This document shows, in pieces, positions 25,844-35,597 of a DNA stretch of 64,000 nt. Under the pieces are notes generated by a model. It did not search any database. It saw nothing but the letters and a program-made list of their open reading frames with translations, and was not told the DNA's origin. Every line of letters starts with the position of its first letter. Within the stretch, counting starts at the first letter, position 1. The stretch is from Actinomyces gerencseriae DSM 6844 (GTDB taxonomy: Bacteria > Actinomycetota > Actinomycetes > Actinomycetales > Actinomycetaceae): positions 124,001 to 188,000 of the forward strand of contig NZ_KE386872.1 of assembly GCF_000429265.1 (NCBI RefSeq), given 5' to 3'. The translations under genes were made by a program, and so were the position numbers.

Positions 25844-25857
25844 GTTTCACGTGAAAC
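25844..25857. promoter_or_regulatory. parS: parS site 1
   Basis: Exact GTTTCACGTGAAAC, the ParB-binding palindrome. It is the outermost site of the array, in the gap between the acetyltransferase and the aminotransferase genes. Confidence 0.9.
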
Positions 25858-26012
25858 ATCGTAGAGCGGGTCGCTTGCCGGGCGCGGAGTACCACCGGGA
25901 TCGAGGGGTGAGCTCAGTGACCCCAGTCCATTCCGAGGACGGACCAGCAAGGTCCCTGTTACCGTGGCAGACTGGCCCCTACGGCGGTACCTGTCAGGGG
26001 AAGGACGACGAC

Positions 26013-27329
26013 GTGACTGATGCGGCCCACGTGAAGGGGAACCGACTGGACCCGTGGCTGGACAACTATGCCGCCCGCGCCCATGGTCTGCGCGCCTCCG
26101 AGACCCGGTCGCTCTTCGCTGTGGCCGCGCGTCCTGAAGTCGTCTCTCTCGCCGGTGGAATGCCCAATCTCAAGGATTTGCCTCTCGATCGACTCGCCGA
26201 GGCCACCGCTCGAATGATCCGCAAGGATGGGGGACGAGCGCTTCAGTACGGTAACGGGCAGGGACTTCCTCGTTTGCGTGAGCAGATTCCCGAGATCATG
26301 GAGCTCGAAGGCATCGACGCCGACCCCGAGGATGTCATCGTCACCACCGGTTCTCAGCAGGCCGTTGACATTGTCACCGAGCTCTTCATCGATCCAGGAG
26401 ATGTCATCCTCACCGAGGCGCCGACCTACGTCGGTTCGCTGTCGATCTTCGCCACCTATCAGGCCGACGTCCAACAGGTTGAGATCGATGCCGACGGCGT
26501 CATACCGGAGGCGCTGGATGAGATGATTCTGCGTCTGGAACGCGAAGGCAGGCGCATCAAGTTCTTCTACTGTCTTCCGAATTTCCACAATCCCGCCGGT
26601 GTCACATTGTCCGAGGATCGCCGGCCCACGATCATCGACATCTGCCGACGGCACCATGTCCTGGTCATCGAAGACAATCCGTACGGCCTGCTGGGCTTCG
26701 AGGGGCAGACCTACACGGCTCTCAAGACCCTCGCCCCGAACGACGTCGTCTACCTCGGTTCCTTCTCGAAGATCTTCGCACCCGGCTACAGGGTCGGCTG
26801 GGCAGTGGCTCCGCCCGCTGTCGGGGAGAAGATGAAACTGGCCTCCGAGGCAGCGATCCTCTGCCCGAGCTCGGTCGGTCAGTACTCCGTCTCCACATAC
26901 TTGGAGAACTTCGACTGGAAGAACCAGATCGAGGAGTTCCGAGGAATGTATCGCGGACGTCGTGACGCCATGATCTCCGCGCTAGGGGAGTTCACGCCCA
27001 TGTGCACATGGAACGTGCCCGCAGGCGGCTTCTATGTGTGGGTTGGTCTGCCTGACGGACTGGACGCCAAGGACATGCTGCCGCGTGCGGTCACCAATCT
27101 CGTCGCCTATGTCTCGGGTACTGCCTTCTACTCCGGAGGAGTCTCAGGCCATGATCATGTCCGACTGTCCTTCTGCTACCCCGAGCCCACGGAGATTCGC
27201 GAGGGAGTGCGACGGCTCTCCGAGGTCATTACGCATGACCTCGAGCTCATCAATCTCTTCGGTCCGTCGCACATGTTGCATACTCGTTTCGCTGAAGGCG
27301 TTTCCGCTCCCGCTCCGGACCAGATCTGA
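26013..27329 (+). CDS. PLP-dependent aminotransferase (class I/II, MocR/LysN-like)
   Basis: The 438-residue protein is a fold-type I aminotransferase: LAGGMPNLKDLP near residue 46, LQYGNGQGLPRLRE, TTGSQQAVDI, and the PLP lysine K253 in YLGSFSKIFAPGYRVGW. It most resembles the 2-aminoadipate/aromatic aminotransferase group (KAT/AAT-like) without the GntR DNA-binding head of MocR regulators. The amino donor and acceptor are not predictable. I chose the GTG at 26013 because AAGGA lies 7 bp upstream and the conserved part follows; the upstream extension has no family match. It is followed 9 bp later by the Ddl-like ligase, and this pair is commonly found upstream of parB in actinobacteria. Confidence 0.88.
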   Translation: MTDAAHVKGNRLDPWLDNYAARAHGLRASETRSLFAVAARPEVVSLAGGMPNLKDLPLDRLAEATARMIRKDGGRALQYGNGQGLPRLREQIPEIMELEGIDADPEDVIVTTGSQQAVDIVTELFIDPGDVILTEAPTYVGSLSIFATYQADVQQVEIDADGVIPEALDEMILRLEREGRRIKFFYCLPNFHNPAGVTLSEDRRPTIIDICRRHHVLVIEDNPYGLLGFEGQTYTALKTLAPNDVVYLGSFSKIFAPGYRVGWAVAPPAVGEKMKLASEAAILCPSSVGQYSVSTYLENFDWKNQIEEFRGMYRGRRDAMISALGEFTPMCTWNVPAGGFYVWVGLPDGLDAKDMLPRAVTNLVAYVSGTAFYSGGVSGHDHVRLSFCYPEPTEIREGVRRLSEVITHDLELINLFGPSHMLHTRFAEGVSAPAPDQI

Positions 27330-27338
27330 GGATGCACC

Positions 27339-28319
27339 ATGATTGAGCCGACCGAATCGACACGCATGTCCATCACAACCGAACCACTACGTATCGCGGT
27401 CCTCGCCGGCGGACTGAGCCACGAACGCGATGTCTCTCTTCGCTCCGGGCGCCGGGTCGCATCCACTCTCAAGCATCTGGGACATACCGTGCTTGTCCTC
27501 GACGTCGATGCTCGCACCATTTCGTCGCTCCGTGCATTCGGACCCGACGTCGTGTGGCCGCTTGTCCATGGTGGGCACGGGGAGGACGGCGGTCTCCAGA
27601 ACGTGCTGATCGCTCTTGGATTGCCCTATGTGGGGACGCATTCGGACGGCTGTCAACGAGCCTCATTCAAACCGACGGCGAAGGCCACGGTGAGATCGGG
27701 AGGAGTGGCAACACCGGACTCACTCACCTTGCCGAAAGTCTACTTCTCCCAACTCGGGGCCCAGGAAGTACTCGGCATCGTCACATCGCACCTTGGTCTC
27801 CCAGTCATCGTCAAACCGAATCAGGGCGGTTCCGGTCTCGGCGTTTCCTTGGCCCGTGATGCGGACCAACTTCGCAACGCCATGGTGTCGTGTTTCGCGT
27901 ATGACGAGCGTGCCCTCATCGAGCAATATATCGTTGGCACGGAGGTGGCCATCTCAGTCATCGACGCGGGAGACGGACCACGAGCACTTCCACCTGTCGA
28001 AGTGGTCTCGGAAGGGCAGTACGACTTCGACGCCAGGTACAACCCCGGCCGCTCGGAGTACTTCGTTCCCGCACGACTCAGTTCTGAACTGGTCGAGCGG
28101 GTCCAGGACACTGCGGTGACTGTGCATCAGACACTCGGTCTCGGCAACCTGTCCCGTACCGATCTGATCCTTGATGAGGATGGTACGCCTTGGTTCATCG
28201 ACGTGAACGTCATACCGGGCATGACCGAGACATCGTTGCTGCCTTTGGCGGCCGACGTAGCAGGCGATCTACCCGGTCTGTACAACACGCTCGTCCATCA
28301 TCCGTTCGTCCGCCCTTGA
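27339..28319 (+). CDS. D-alanine-D-alanine ligase-like ATP-grasp protein
   Basis: The 326-residue protein has the Ddl fold: RIAVLAGGLSHERDVSLRSG at the N-terminus, HGGHGEDGGLQNVL, the ATP-binding KPNQGGSGLGVS, and FIDVNVIPGMTETSLLP near the end, where canonical Ddl has EINTLPG. It is a paralogue-type Ddl, shorter than the usual 340-370 residue housekeeping enzyme, and the Glu-to-Asp change in the metal-binding loop means dipeptide specificity is uncertain. The ATG at 27339 has GAGGA upstream. It is the last clear gene before the parS-rich gene-free region. Confidence 0.82.
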   Translation: MIEPTESTRMSITTEPLRIAVLAGGLSHERDVSLRSGRRVASTLKHLGHTVLVLDVDARTISSLRAFGPDVVWPLVHGGHGEDGGLQNVLIALGLPYVGTHSDGCQRASFKPTAKATVRSGGVATPDSLTLPKVYFSQLGAQEVLGIVTSHLGLPVIVKPNQGGSGLGVSLARDADQLRNAMVSCFAYDERALIEQYIVGTEVAISVIDAGDGPRALPPVEVVSEGQYDFDARYNPGRSEYFVPARLSSELVERVQDTAVTVHQTLGLGNLSRTDLILDEDGTPWFIDVNVIPGMTETSLLPLAADVAGDLPGLYNTLVHHPFVRP

Positions 28320-28382
28320 TCGGACTTCCGATCTCATAGCATCCTCCGGTTCACGAAGAGTCAGGGTTGTCGAGGGCGGTGT

Positions 28383-28396
28383 GTTTCACGTGAAAC
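28383..28396. promoter_or_regulatory. parS: parS site 2
   Basis: Exact core GTTTCACGTGAAAC; also perfect over the 16-bp consensus (28382-28397). It lies 64 bp after the Ddl-like stop codon. Confidence 0.93.
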
Positions 28397-28732
28397 ATCT
28401 CCGCTCGGGAAAGCAGTCGATCAGGTTGCTCGCCGCACTGTGAACCATCATTTCCTCGACACCGGATACGACAGATCCCCGGTGCTGTGGAGTAGGACGG
28501 ATCAGCTGGGATGACGATTCAGATAGGACAGGCCATGCCGCCGCTCGGCAGCAACTGGAGTGACACCTGTCGATAGGATCCTCGAGCAGCGGAGCGCGTG
28601 CACGGCCACTTGTCAGTCGCGTCGGGAGGTTGCGAGCCCGGACCTGGTCCTCTGCTGGTGCTTACGCAGCATGAGCATGGTCTGCTTGACGATGCGCCGA
28701 GCTCTGATGAAGGGGGTCATGGCCTTCCTATT

Positions 28733-28748
28733 GTGCTGCTTCCAGCAC
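28733..28748. repeat. Small hairpin in the parS region
   Basis: GTGCTG (28733-28738) pairs with CAGCAC (28743-28748) across a 4-nt loop. It could be transcribed as a tight stem-loop, but no neighbouring gene explains it. Confidence 0.35.
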
Positions 28749-28909
28749 GTCACCTCCATCATCGAGCCTCCGAGATGACGGTTTTCTCCTGACGCTTGAC
28801 GACCGCACGTGCCCACCACGCGATCAGAATGTTGGTTGCGTCCCTCGGACATGCGCGTATGGGACCGGCCGTATGGCACCGTCACTGACGTGTGCATCGT
28901 GCGACTAAT

Positions 28910-28960
28910 CACATTTCCTATTAAAATATCAAGAAAAATAGGTCACCAATAGTATAGCGG
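28910..28960. other. AT-rich patch with 6-bp dyad
   Basis: The stretch is strikingly AT-rich for this genome (the line from 28921 is 23 of 60 G+C). CCTATT (28917-28922) and AATAGG (28937-28942) form a dyad around an A-rich centre. It might be a protein-binding site or a duplex-unwinding segment. Confidence 0.4.
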
Positions 28961-29207
28961 CGATGTGCTCGTCTATTGCGGCACTTAGACCGGGGTCGTT
29001 CGCAGAACGAGGAGCACAGGTGATCTGCGTCTGCCTCGAATCTACGGCCGTTGATCAACTAGGCTGTAGAGACCGCTATTCACACGACAAGTAGTCACAA
29101 TGACATGGACAACATGACCACCGCGGGGAAGGGGACCTGAATCGCAGAGAATCCAGTTCATATGATTGACACCGACAGTTACGTTAATCCTCAGCGATCA
29201 TCTTGTG

Positions 29208-29221
29208 GTTTCGCGTGAAAC
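29208..29221. promoter_or_regulatory. parS: parS site 3 (one mismatch)
   Basis: GTTTCGCGTGAAAC differs from the consensus at one position (A to G at position 6), which breaks the symmetry and may weaken ParB binding. Confidence 0.75.
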
Positions 29222-30101
29222 ACAAGGCCTCTCTCGCTCTCCTGTGAAGACCTCGACACACGCAGTCGCGACCATGTCATGTATAGGCGTTCAGATAGAA
29301 GCGGTGCGTAGGGATGCCAACACGGACGAGCGCGGTTCGGCCATGCACTGACTGCAACCCAGGATCGTCTAAGACCACTGCTCGATGTCCTCAGCCGATC
29401 ACGGACGCATACCGTGCCGCAGAGACAGTCACCATGTCCAGGAGATGATGCCACGTTGAACGTCGCGAACATGTATCGGGACGAATGCCCGTTGCACTCA
29501 GTCGGATCGGTGATCCTTGCGAAACCCCGTCGGACATGAACGCCTATGCGACGAGGACGTCCGGCCTGCTGAGCATATCGCTCTCCCTCATGGACGCTAT
29601 GGTCGCTCTCGTGGAAAGGCCGACCTGATCGCCGGACACGGTGCTCATGAGAAGGTTTTCTCCGCGTGCCACCACGTGACAGCACGCGAGGAAGCGAGTC
29701 CGAGTGTTGTCCGTCGAGCGCCCCAGGGGTCGCAGTGGAGCAGACTCCATGTACATCCATGTCATGACCAGTGACCATCAACCATCACGCGTCGTCCGGA
29801 TTCTCTCCCCGCTGTTGACAGCGACCAACGTCAGCAACTTCGCCACCCGCACTTACAGCGTTCCGGACTTAGCAGACTCACCGATTACTCATCGACAGGC
29901 TACCGTGCCGCGACGGGGGTCGATGATGATGACCGTGCTTCCGTTGCGCCCGGACCTCTATCGCACATGATGCGATTGAACATTGCCACAACGAGCGCAG
30001 GGCGACGTGACAATCACCCGTTTATTCAGGGATACTTCATTGTCTTCGTCTCCTGAACGGTGTCTACCGTAGGACCTTTTAATAGTGGGTGCCCCGGCTC
30101 T

Positions 30102-30170
30102 CAGGTCTCCTTCTGCAGCTCTCGATGTCATACACTGCAGCGGCGACGTCTCCACATGTGGTGAGACCTG
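30102..30170. repeat. Nested inverted repeats
   Basis: CAGGTCTC (30102-30109) pairs with GAGACCTG (30163-30170). Inside this pair, CTGCAG occurs at 30113-30118 and 30135-30140, and a 10-bp palindrome CCACATGTGG lies at 30152-30161. The group lies 25 bp before parS site 4 and could fold as an RNA or be a multi-dyad DNA site. Confidence 0.4.
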
Positions 30171-30194
30171 CAACTCGACACCTCGCAGCAGGAT

Positions 30195-30208
30195 GTTCCA
30201 CGTGAAAC
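30195..30208. promoter_or_regulatory. parS: parS site 4 (one mismatch)
   Basis: GTTCCACGTGAAAC has one change (T to C at position 4) from the consensus. Confidence 0.78.
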
Positions 30209-30912
30209 ACCGCCTTGGCCAGCACCAATCCGCGCAGAGCGGTCCAAGCCTGCGCGAGATCCGTACGCCCAGGAGTCATGAAAGGTGATGCTGCCAAATG
30301 GCGGTCGGTCGTCACTGACGAGCGCCGGATATTACGAGAAGCTGAAGTATTTCACATGGCTCGCAAACGATCATCCTCGAATCGCGTGCTTGATGCGTCA
30401 CCGTCCCACTCGTCTCCACGTTCCAGAGCGCCACTTTTGGGGGCACCTGTTACTCCATCGGCTGTTTATAGATCGAGTCTTGCTCCTGCCTACGCCTCCC
30501 CCCAAGCACTCCAACAGACGTCGACATCGAACCTTCACAACGACCCGCACGCCACAAAGGCAGCGCATACGCACATGCAAGCCCCGCCAACGGAATGTGC
30601 CGTCGCAGAAGGCGGATAGCCAGTCACCTCGAGTGTCATCAACTGTTCGGACCGCGTTGCACCGTTCCCACCGTTCCCAGTATCTCTGATGCTGACTCTC
30701 AACAGCGCCCTGACTCACGTAACCCTATCGGTCGTTGTGCTCATCCTGAGCAGCGGTCGGCCGTCCCGTCGCAGGTCGTTTGGCCAGCCGGCCTTCTACC
30801 GGTCAACCCCAAGGTACATACGACCCGGGCATGTGTACCACACGAAGCGCTTCAATGCGGTTTACGTCATTCATTCCACCTCATCGTCCCGGCCCCATAG
30901 GAGCCCGTCTCT

Positions 30913-30926
30913 GTTTCACGTGAAAC
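30913..30926. promoter_or_regulatory. parS: parS site 5
   Basis: Exact GTTTCACGTGAAAC core. Confidence 0.92.
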
Positions 30927-31582
30927 CATGATCGAGGATCAAGGAATCACTATGGCGAAAACCGTCAGCGGCGTCGAGTGGACCGCACAGGCCCCGCGAC
31001 TGTGCCTGTTGGACCTCAGCATGTCGTCGCATCACTCGGGCCAGTACATGGTATGGCCTCATCGACAGACGGCCGGGTCACTGAGAGAAGGCCTCATCTA
31101 CAGCATGACATGACGTGCAACCGGCTCTGTCCCTCAAGGGACCCCCTCTTCTGTCTTGCACAACTGGAGACGGACTCCTCTGGCGAACTCGCATCGACGC
31201 GGCCACTCAGTAGAAGGAGCTCATTGATCCTCCCGAGAACGATTCGGCGAGCAGTTCTCGCTATCGCGCGGGGCTCTATCCGCTCACATAGCGCTGTGAG
31301 CGGCAGTAGGTCGTCATGAGCGACTTCCACGTATCAATGACCATCAGGATTCCTACATGTGGATGGTGCTCATCGCGCTCGTTGCGTCAAGATTCTCCGA
31401 GCGTCAGTCACCTATATGAATCTCCCGGGAACGCAGAGTAGGGAGTATGAATCGGCGACATCAGTCTTCTAGGACCGCGACCGCGTCCCGTGGAACTCTT
31501 CCTGTAGAGATCTTCCGGGAAGGTACCCCGACTGCGAGTAACCGTCCTTCCAGCACTCACACACGCATATTAGTCGGTCTAG

Positions 31583-31596
31583 GTTCCACGTGAAAC
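31583..31596. promoter_or_regulatory. parS: parS site 6 (one mismatch)
   Basis: GTTCCACGTGAAAC, the same one-base variant as site 4. Confidence 0.78.
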
Positions 31597-32096
31597 CGTC
31601 GATGAGGCCCGGCTCATTGGCTGCTATGTGCGAGTCTCCGCAGACAGGCCCTGCGACATTCCGATGCGATTCGCAGATGCCGCAACCGGAACCGAACGCG
31701 GCGCGCTGGAGGCGAACATCGCTCCTGAACTGCCGTGGGCGTACCCCGACGTGATCGGCAAAGGCCCGTAGCGCCTTCTCGACATCCGATTCTGCCTGAG
31801 TTCGAAAAGGAGTTCCCACTCATCGCTGACAACTGCAGCACCGGCACAACCTCTGGCCAAGGGCACGCCCCAACCGTCACCGGCTGACAGCGACATGCGG
31901 AGCACTACACGTCTCCTACCCTCCATATATCCAGGAATGAACTCGCATACGACCTCGAGAGGATCGCCATCCCTCAGCTGAGCCATCAGCACGCGTGATT
32001 TCCATTCACTCCTTCGTACAGCAGCCGGCATCTACAAGACAAGCTCCCCAACACTCCGCCGCCACAACGGAACGAGAACCAGTTCGCGGTGCTGAT

Positions 32097-32110
32097 GTTT
32101 CACGTGAAAC
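32097..32110. promoter_or_regulatory. parS: parS site 7
   Basis: Exact core and perfect over the 16-bp consensus (32096-32111). Confidence 0.93.
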
Positions 32111-32886
32111 AACGACTCAGGACGGTCATGAATACGTAATTCATGGACAAGAGTGCCTATGTCAACCAGGTTCAAGCAGACCGATGCCGAAAAGATGATG
32201 TCATGACACCCCGAAGGACTCGACGACGAGACTCATGCACTTCGTCAGTTGCGGTCAATGAGGGAGAACTGTTTTCGCCACCTGCGCAGGACTCGTGAGC
32301 CCGTCAACCACCTACTCATTCGCCATTCGAAGCACTTCCCCCTTTGACCTGGATGCTCACATACAACACATGTAAAGCGTAGACCGGCTCAGGAACGAAT
32401 GCGACACACGAGTGCCGTAACGACATCACTTCAGTACTGTGAGATCGTGGTAGTGCCGAAACGACCTTTCCTGTTCCATGAGTCAACAAGTTGATTCCTA
32501 AAGGAAATCGGATCGACCATGCGAAGATCCTCTGATCCAACGTTCGTAGAACCCTGAAACCGCAACAACGTCATTCACCAGTGCACATCTCTGATCGACG
32601 CGGATTCATCCTGTCGGGATGGGCCAGAAGCGAGCGAAACAAACTCGGATGCCTCCGCTCGAAGCAGTCGCCCGCAGCACGGCGCAGGATTGCTCCCACG
32701 TTGCCCCTCTCCATGTTCCCCACCTTCCTCAATGCAGTATCGGCAAGACCACTGGACCGGAAGAAGCAGAGCATCGCAGAACCGGTGCGCAATGTCCCTG
32801 TCTCTTCACGCACCGGGAGCCTGAGAAACTGAGAAAGGTGAACCAGACCCGCCACCTCCTCATCAGCACATCCCGGATCACGGCTG

Positions 32887-32906
32887 ACGGCTCGCCGGCG
32901 AGCCGT
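32887..32906. repeat. Perfect 20-bp palindrome in the parS region
   Basis: ACGGCTCGCC followed directly by its reverse complement, with no spacer. It is GC-rich in an otherwise lower-GC stretch and does not resemble parS. Confidence 0.75.
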
Positions 32907-33626
32907 GCGAGGCTTTGCAACCGTGATTACGGACGCCCATCGCCCCCGTCACCCATCGCCACACCGAGATCATCACCCTGATGGCGATACCCACCCTGCC
33001 GGGATGCACCAGCGAACAACAGCAGCATCATTGCACTGCGCATTGTCGGACAAGAGCGTTTCTCACTGTGAGTGGCCAGGCACGATGAAGCAAGTGCCCA
33101 CCCCCACGCCAAAGCACCAGTAGCCAACTGGTCACTGTCTCACCCCGCCGCAGACATCCGCGCCGACGACGAGCGACTGGTCACCGCGTCCTGTCACATG
33201 CAGCCACCTGCACCCCGCCCCTACCGTTCTGGCCTGGTCAGCCGAGTCAGTCACGGATATCGTGCCTCTACTCCCTCTACTCTCGCAGGCTCTGGAACCC
33301 GTACCTGAATCTAGCAACGACCACCGCGCATGGGCTTCGCCCCATAGCCTGGCCCCGACCGATCCCCACATTGAGACGAAGGTGAGATCCTGCCAAGAAT
33401 CCCTGTTCGCTCGGAAAGCCTCACCGCTGGCTCTCCTCATCAACAAGATCTACCGCTCCGAAGGATTCGAAGACGATCTCATCGCAGCGGCACACCCACC
33501 TGGGACCACATACGACGAACCCTCAGCCGCATCTCGTGGAGCCAGTCACCCAGGCCAGCCGCTTTCGCATGGAAGAAGTACCTGGGAGTGGATCCAGTGA
33601 ACACGCCTGGCGCGCAGCGGCATGGT

Positions 33627-33640
33627 GTTTCACGTGAAAC
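33627..33640. promoter_or_regulatory. parS: parS site 8
   Basis: Exact GTTTCACGTGAAAC core, about 590 bp beyond the end of parB. Confidence 0.92.
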
Positions 33641-34224
33641 CGATGGCCACGTCCGTGATGCCATCATAGGCACCGAATCTCGGTAAGACGCTCACCTCGA
33701 ACGAGTGCATTCCGTGATGGGAGGATCAGTCCACACGCATGTCAGACAACCACGACCTCCATCATCGACATGAACCAACACCCTCTGTGCGGATCGCTGA
33801 TCCGGGCGAAGTGGACGAGCCGGTGCCTCTACGGACCACACAGCTTCTCCATCACGTCATCGCATCCCACGCCATCACCAGCGCTCGACATGCGACGTCA
33901 TTGTCCATGCGTCCGTACGGTTGCAGTTCGCCGTGCGTCTCATCGCGGAACGTCTCCATTCGTCGTCGACGCAGACCAACAGACCGGCATCCGCCACCGG
34001 AAACTCACTCTCCGGTTGCTCATCGTCAAGCATCGTCACCAGAGTCGAACCTTCACTAGGACCGCCCGATGACAGGCATCAGGTTGTTTGCGTCTCAGAC
34101 GTCCACCAGACGCATACATCAGCATGAGCGGACGAACCTCATTCCTCGGGCGCACATGACGAACCCCAGTGGCGCGGAGTCATCACGAATCTCACCAACA
34201 GTCGCGCCGGTCAATCGCGAGATG

Positions 34225-35595
34225 TCAGTCCTCTTCCAAAGAAGTTCCAGGAGCGAGAGCAGTCACGATACGTGCCAGATCGTCATCACCTGCGAACTCG
34301 ATCGTGATCCGCCCCTTCTTGGCCCCCCTCGTCACCTTGACCCGTGTGTCAAATGCATCCGAAAGCCGTGTTGACAACGCCGGAAGGGTAGCTGACCGGT
34401 TTCGGAGTGGCTTGGACCGTCGTGAGTCGGGCTCATCATGCAACGCCACGAGCTCCTCCGTTGCTCGGACCGACAGTCCCTCCGCCACGATGCGCTGAGC
34501 GATGCGCTCCATAGCAGCCGCATCGGGAAGACCGAGAAGTGCCCGAGCGTGCCCGGCCGACATCACTCCCGCCGCGAGCCTGCGCTGCACAAGAGGCGGC
34601 AGCTTCATCAAGCGCAGCGTATTCGAGATCTGCGACCGCGAACGCGCGATCCGCTGAGAAAGCTCCGCATGCGTGCAGTTGAAGTCTTCGAGCAGCTGCT
34701 GATAAGCAGCCGCCTCCTCCAGTGGATTGAGCTGAACGCGGTGCAGGTTCTCCAGAAGAGCGTCCCTGAGCAACTCGTCATCCGCAGCATAACGAACAAC
34801 AGCAGGAATCGTCTCGAGTCCTGCCTCCTTGGCGGCCCGCAAGCGCCGCTCACCCATGATCAGCTCATAGTCGGCGTCACTGCCATCCTCACGATCGCGC
34901 CGGCGCACGACAATCGGCTGCAGCAGGCCAACCTCCTTGATCGAGGCGGCGAGCTCGGTGATGTCCTCCTCATCGAAGACCTGTCGAGGCTGGTGCGGGT
35001 TGGCGGCGATCACGCCCACAGGCAGGTCCGCAAAGGTTGCTCCCGGAACCGGAACGAGCGACGCTTCCTCAGCACCGTCGACCTTCGGAACCGCGTCGTC
35101 AGACTTCACAGTCTCTGCCGCTCCCTTCACCTCGGTGTCGGAAGGCGTCTCCGTTCTGGTGGCCGCAGCGTCGTTCCGGCGAGTCCCGGATTCCTCAGTC
35201 GTCCTCCTCGATGGTGTTTCACGTGAAACACTCTCCGAGGCACGAGTACGCGTCGATCTCGAAGACGCTTTCTTCTTCGCACCGCCGCCAGACTCCGAGC
35301 TGTCCTGCCTCGTCGCATGTCGCCGTGCAGAACCCTTCGCCGTCGACCTTCTCGCCCGCTTCGACGGCGCCAGCAATGTCGCTGCGATGTCGTCCGAGCC
35401 ACGTTGTGTGCTGTCATCCTGGTCCGGCAATGACCTGCCCGTGCCATTGCCCTCGAGCGAGTCGACGTTCTTCTCGGAGGGCTCCTGCGACTCGGGAAAG
35501 AAGACGTCCGTCGGGCGCGCCGACGGGGTCTCCGTCTGCGTTTCAGGAATGAGCGCCTGAAGTCCCCGTCCAAGCCCACGCCTCTTCTGCGCCAT
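34225..35595 (-). CDS. parB: Chromosome-partitioning protein ParB
   Basis: ParB binds parS, slides as a CTP-dependent clamp and works with ParA to segregate origins. The protein begins [17 protein letters not shown], the ParA-stimulating N-terminal motif. Residues about 30-160 are a variable Ser/Thr/Arg/Glu-rich linker. The CTP/parS core follows with [21 protein letters not shown] and the [13 protein letters not shown] box, then a helix-turn-helix and a C-terminal dimerisation domain. At 456 residues it is longer than most ParB because of the linker. The ATG at 35595 has GGAGG 7 bp upstream and is preferred to the GTG at 35601, which overlaps the parA stop. A parS site lies inside this gene at 35216-35229. 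Confidence 0.96.
   Translation of the reverse strand: MAQKRRGLGRGLQALIPETQTETPSARPTDVFFPESQEPSEKNVDSLEGNGTGRSLPDQDDSTQRGSDDIAATLLAPSKRARRSTAKGSARRHATRQDSSESGGGAKKKASSRSTRTRASESVSRETPSRRTTEESGTRRNDAAATRTETPSDTEVKGAAETVKSDDAVPKVDGAEEASLVPVPGATFADLPVGVIAANPHQPRQVFDEEDITELAASIKEVGLLQPIVVRRRDREDGSDADYELIMGERRLRAAKEAGLETIPAVVRYAADDELLRDALLENLHRVQLNPLEEAAAYQQLLEDFNCTHAELSQRIARSRSQISNTLRLMKLPPLVQRRLAAGVMSAGHARALLGLPDAAAMERIAQRIVAEGLSVRATEELVALHDEPDSRRSKPLRNRSATLPALSTRLSDAFDTRVKVTRGAKKGRITIEFAGDDDLARIVTALAPGTSLEED
35216..35229. promoter_or_regulatory. parS: parS site 9, inside parB
   Basis: Exact core and perfect 16-bp consensus (35215-35230), located in the variable linker part of parB, where it is translated as part of SVSRETP on the coding strand. 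Confidence 0.93.
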
Positions 35596-35597
35596 CG

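Larger units (their letters stand above)
28320..34224. other. parS region: 5.9 kb gene-free, parS-rich region (candidate centromere)
   Basis: Between the Ddl-like gene and parB I find no open frame longer than about 200 codons and none with a family match or a good ribosome site. Sample stretches are about 38-58 percent GC, while flanking genes are near 65-70 percent. Seven parS sites lie here, 514 to 1530 bp apart, and two more flank it (25844 and 35216). Other structure: an AT-rich patch at 28910-28960, a hairpin at 28733-28748, nested stems at 30102-30170, and a perfect 20-bp palindrome at 32887-32906. The best explanation is a ParB-loading platform; decayed coding sequence cannot be excluded. 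Confidence 0.7.

Noticed and set aside
28560-34072. Small open frames in the gene-free region, several containing FHVKH or FHVKP
   Set aside because: Those words are translations of parS itself; the frames lack ribosome sites, family matches and codon structure.
25844-35229. Repeated 14-bp palindromes considered as a CRISPR or dispersed mobile repeat
   Set aside because: Spacing is irregular (hundreds to thousands of bases), no spacers or cas genes are present, and the sequence is the known ParB-binding parS.
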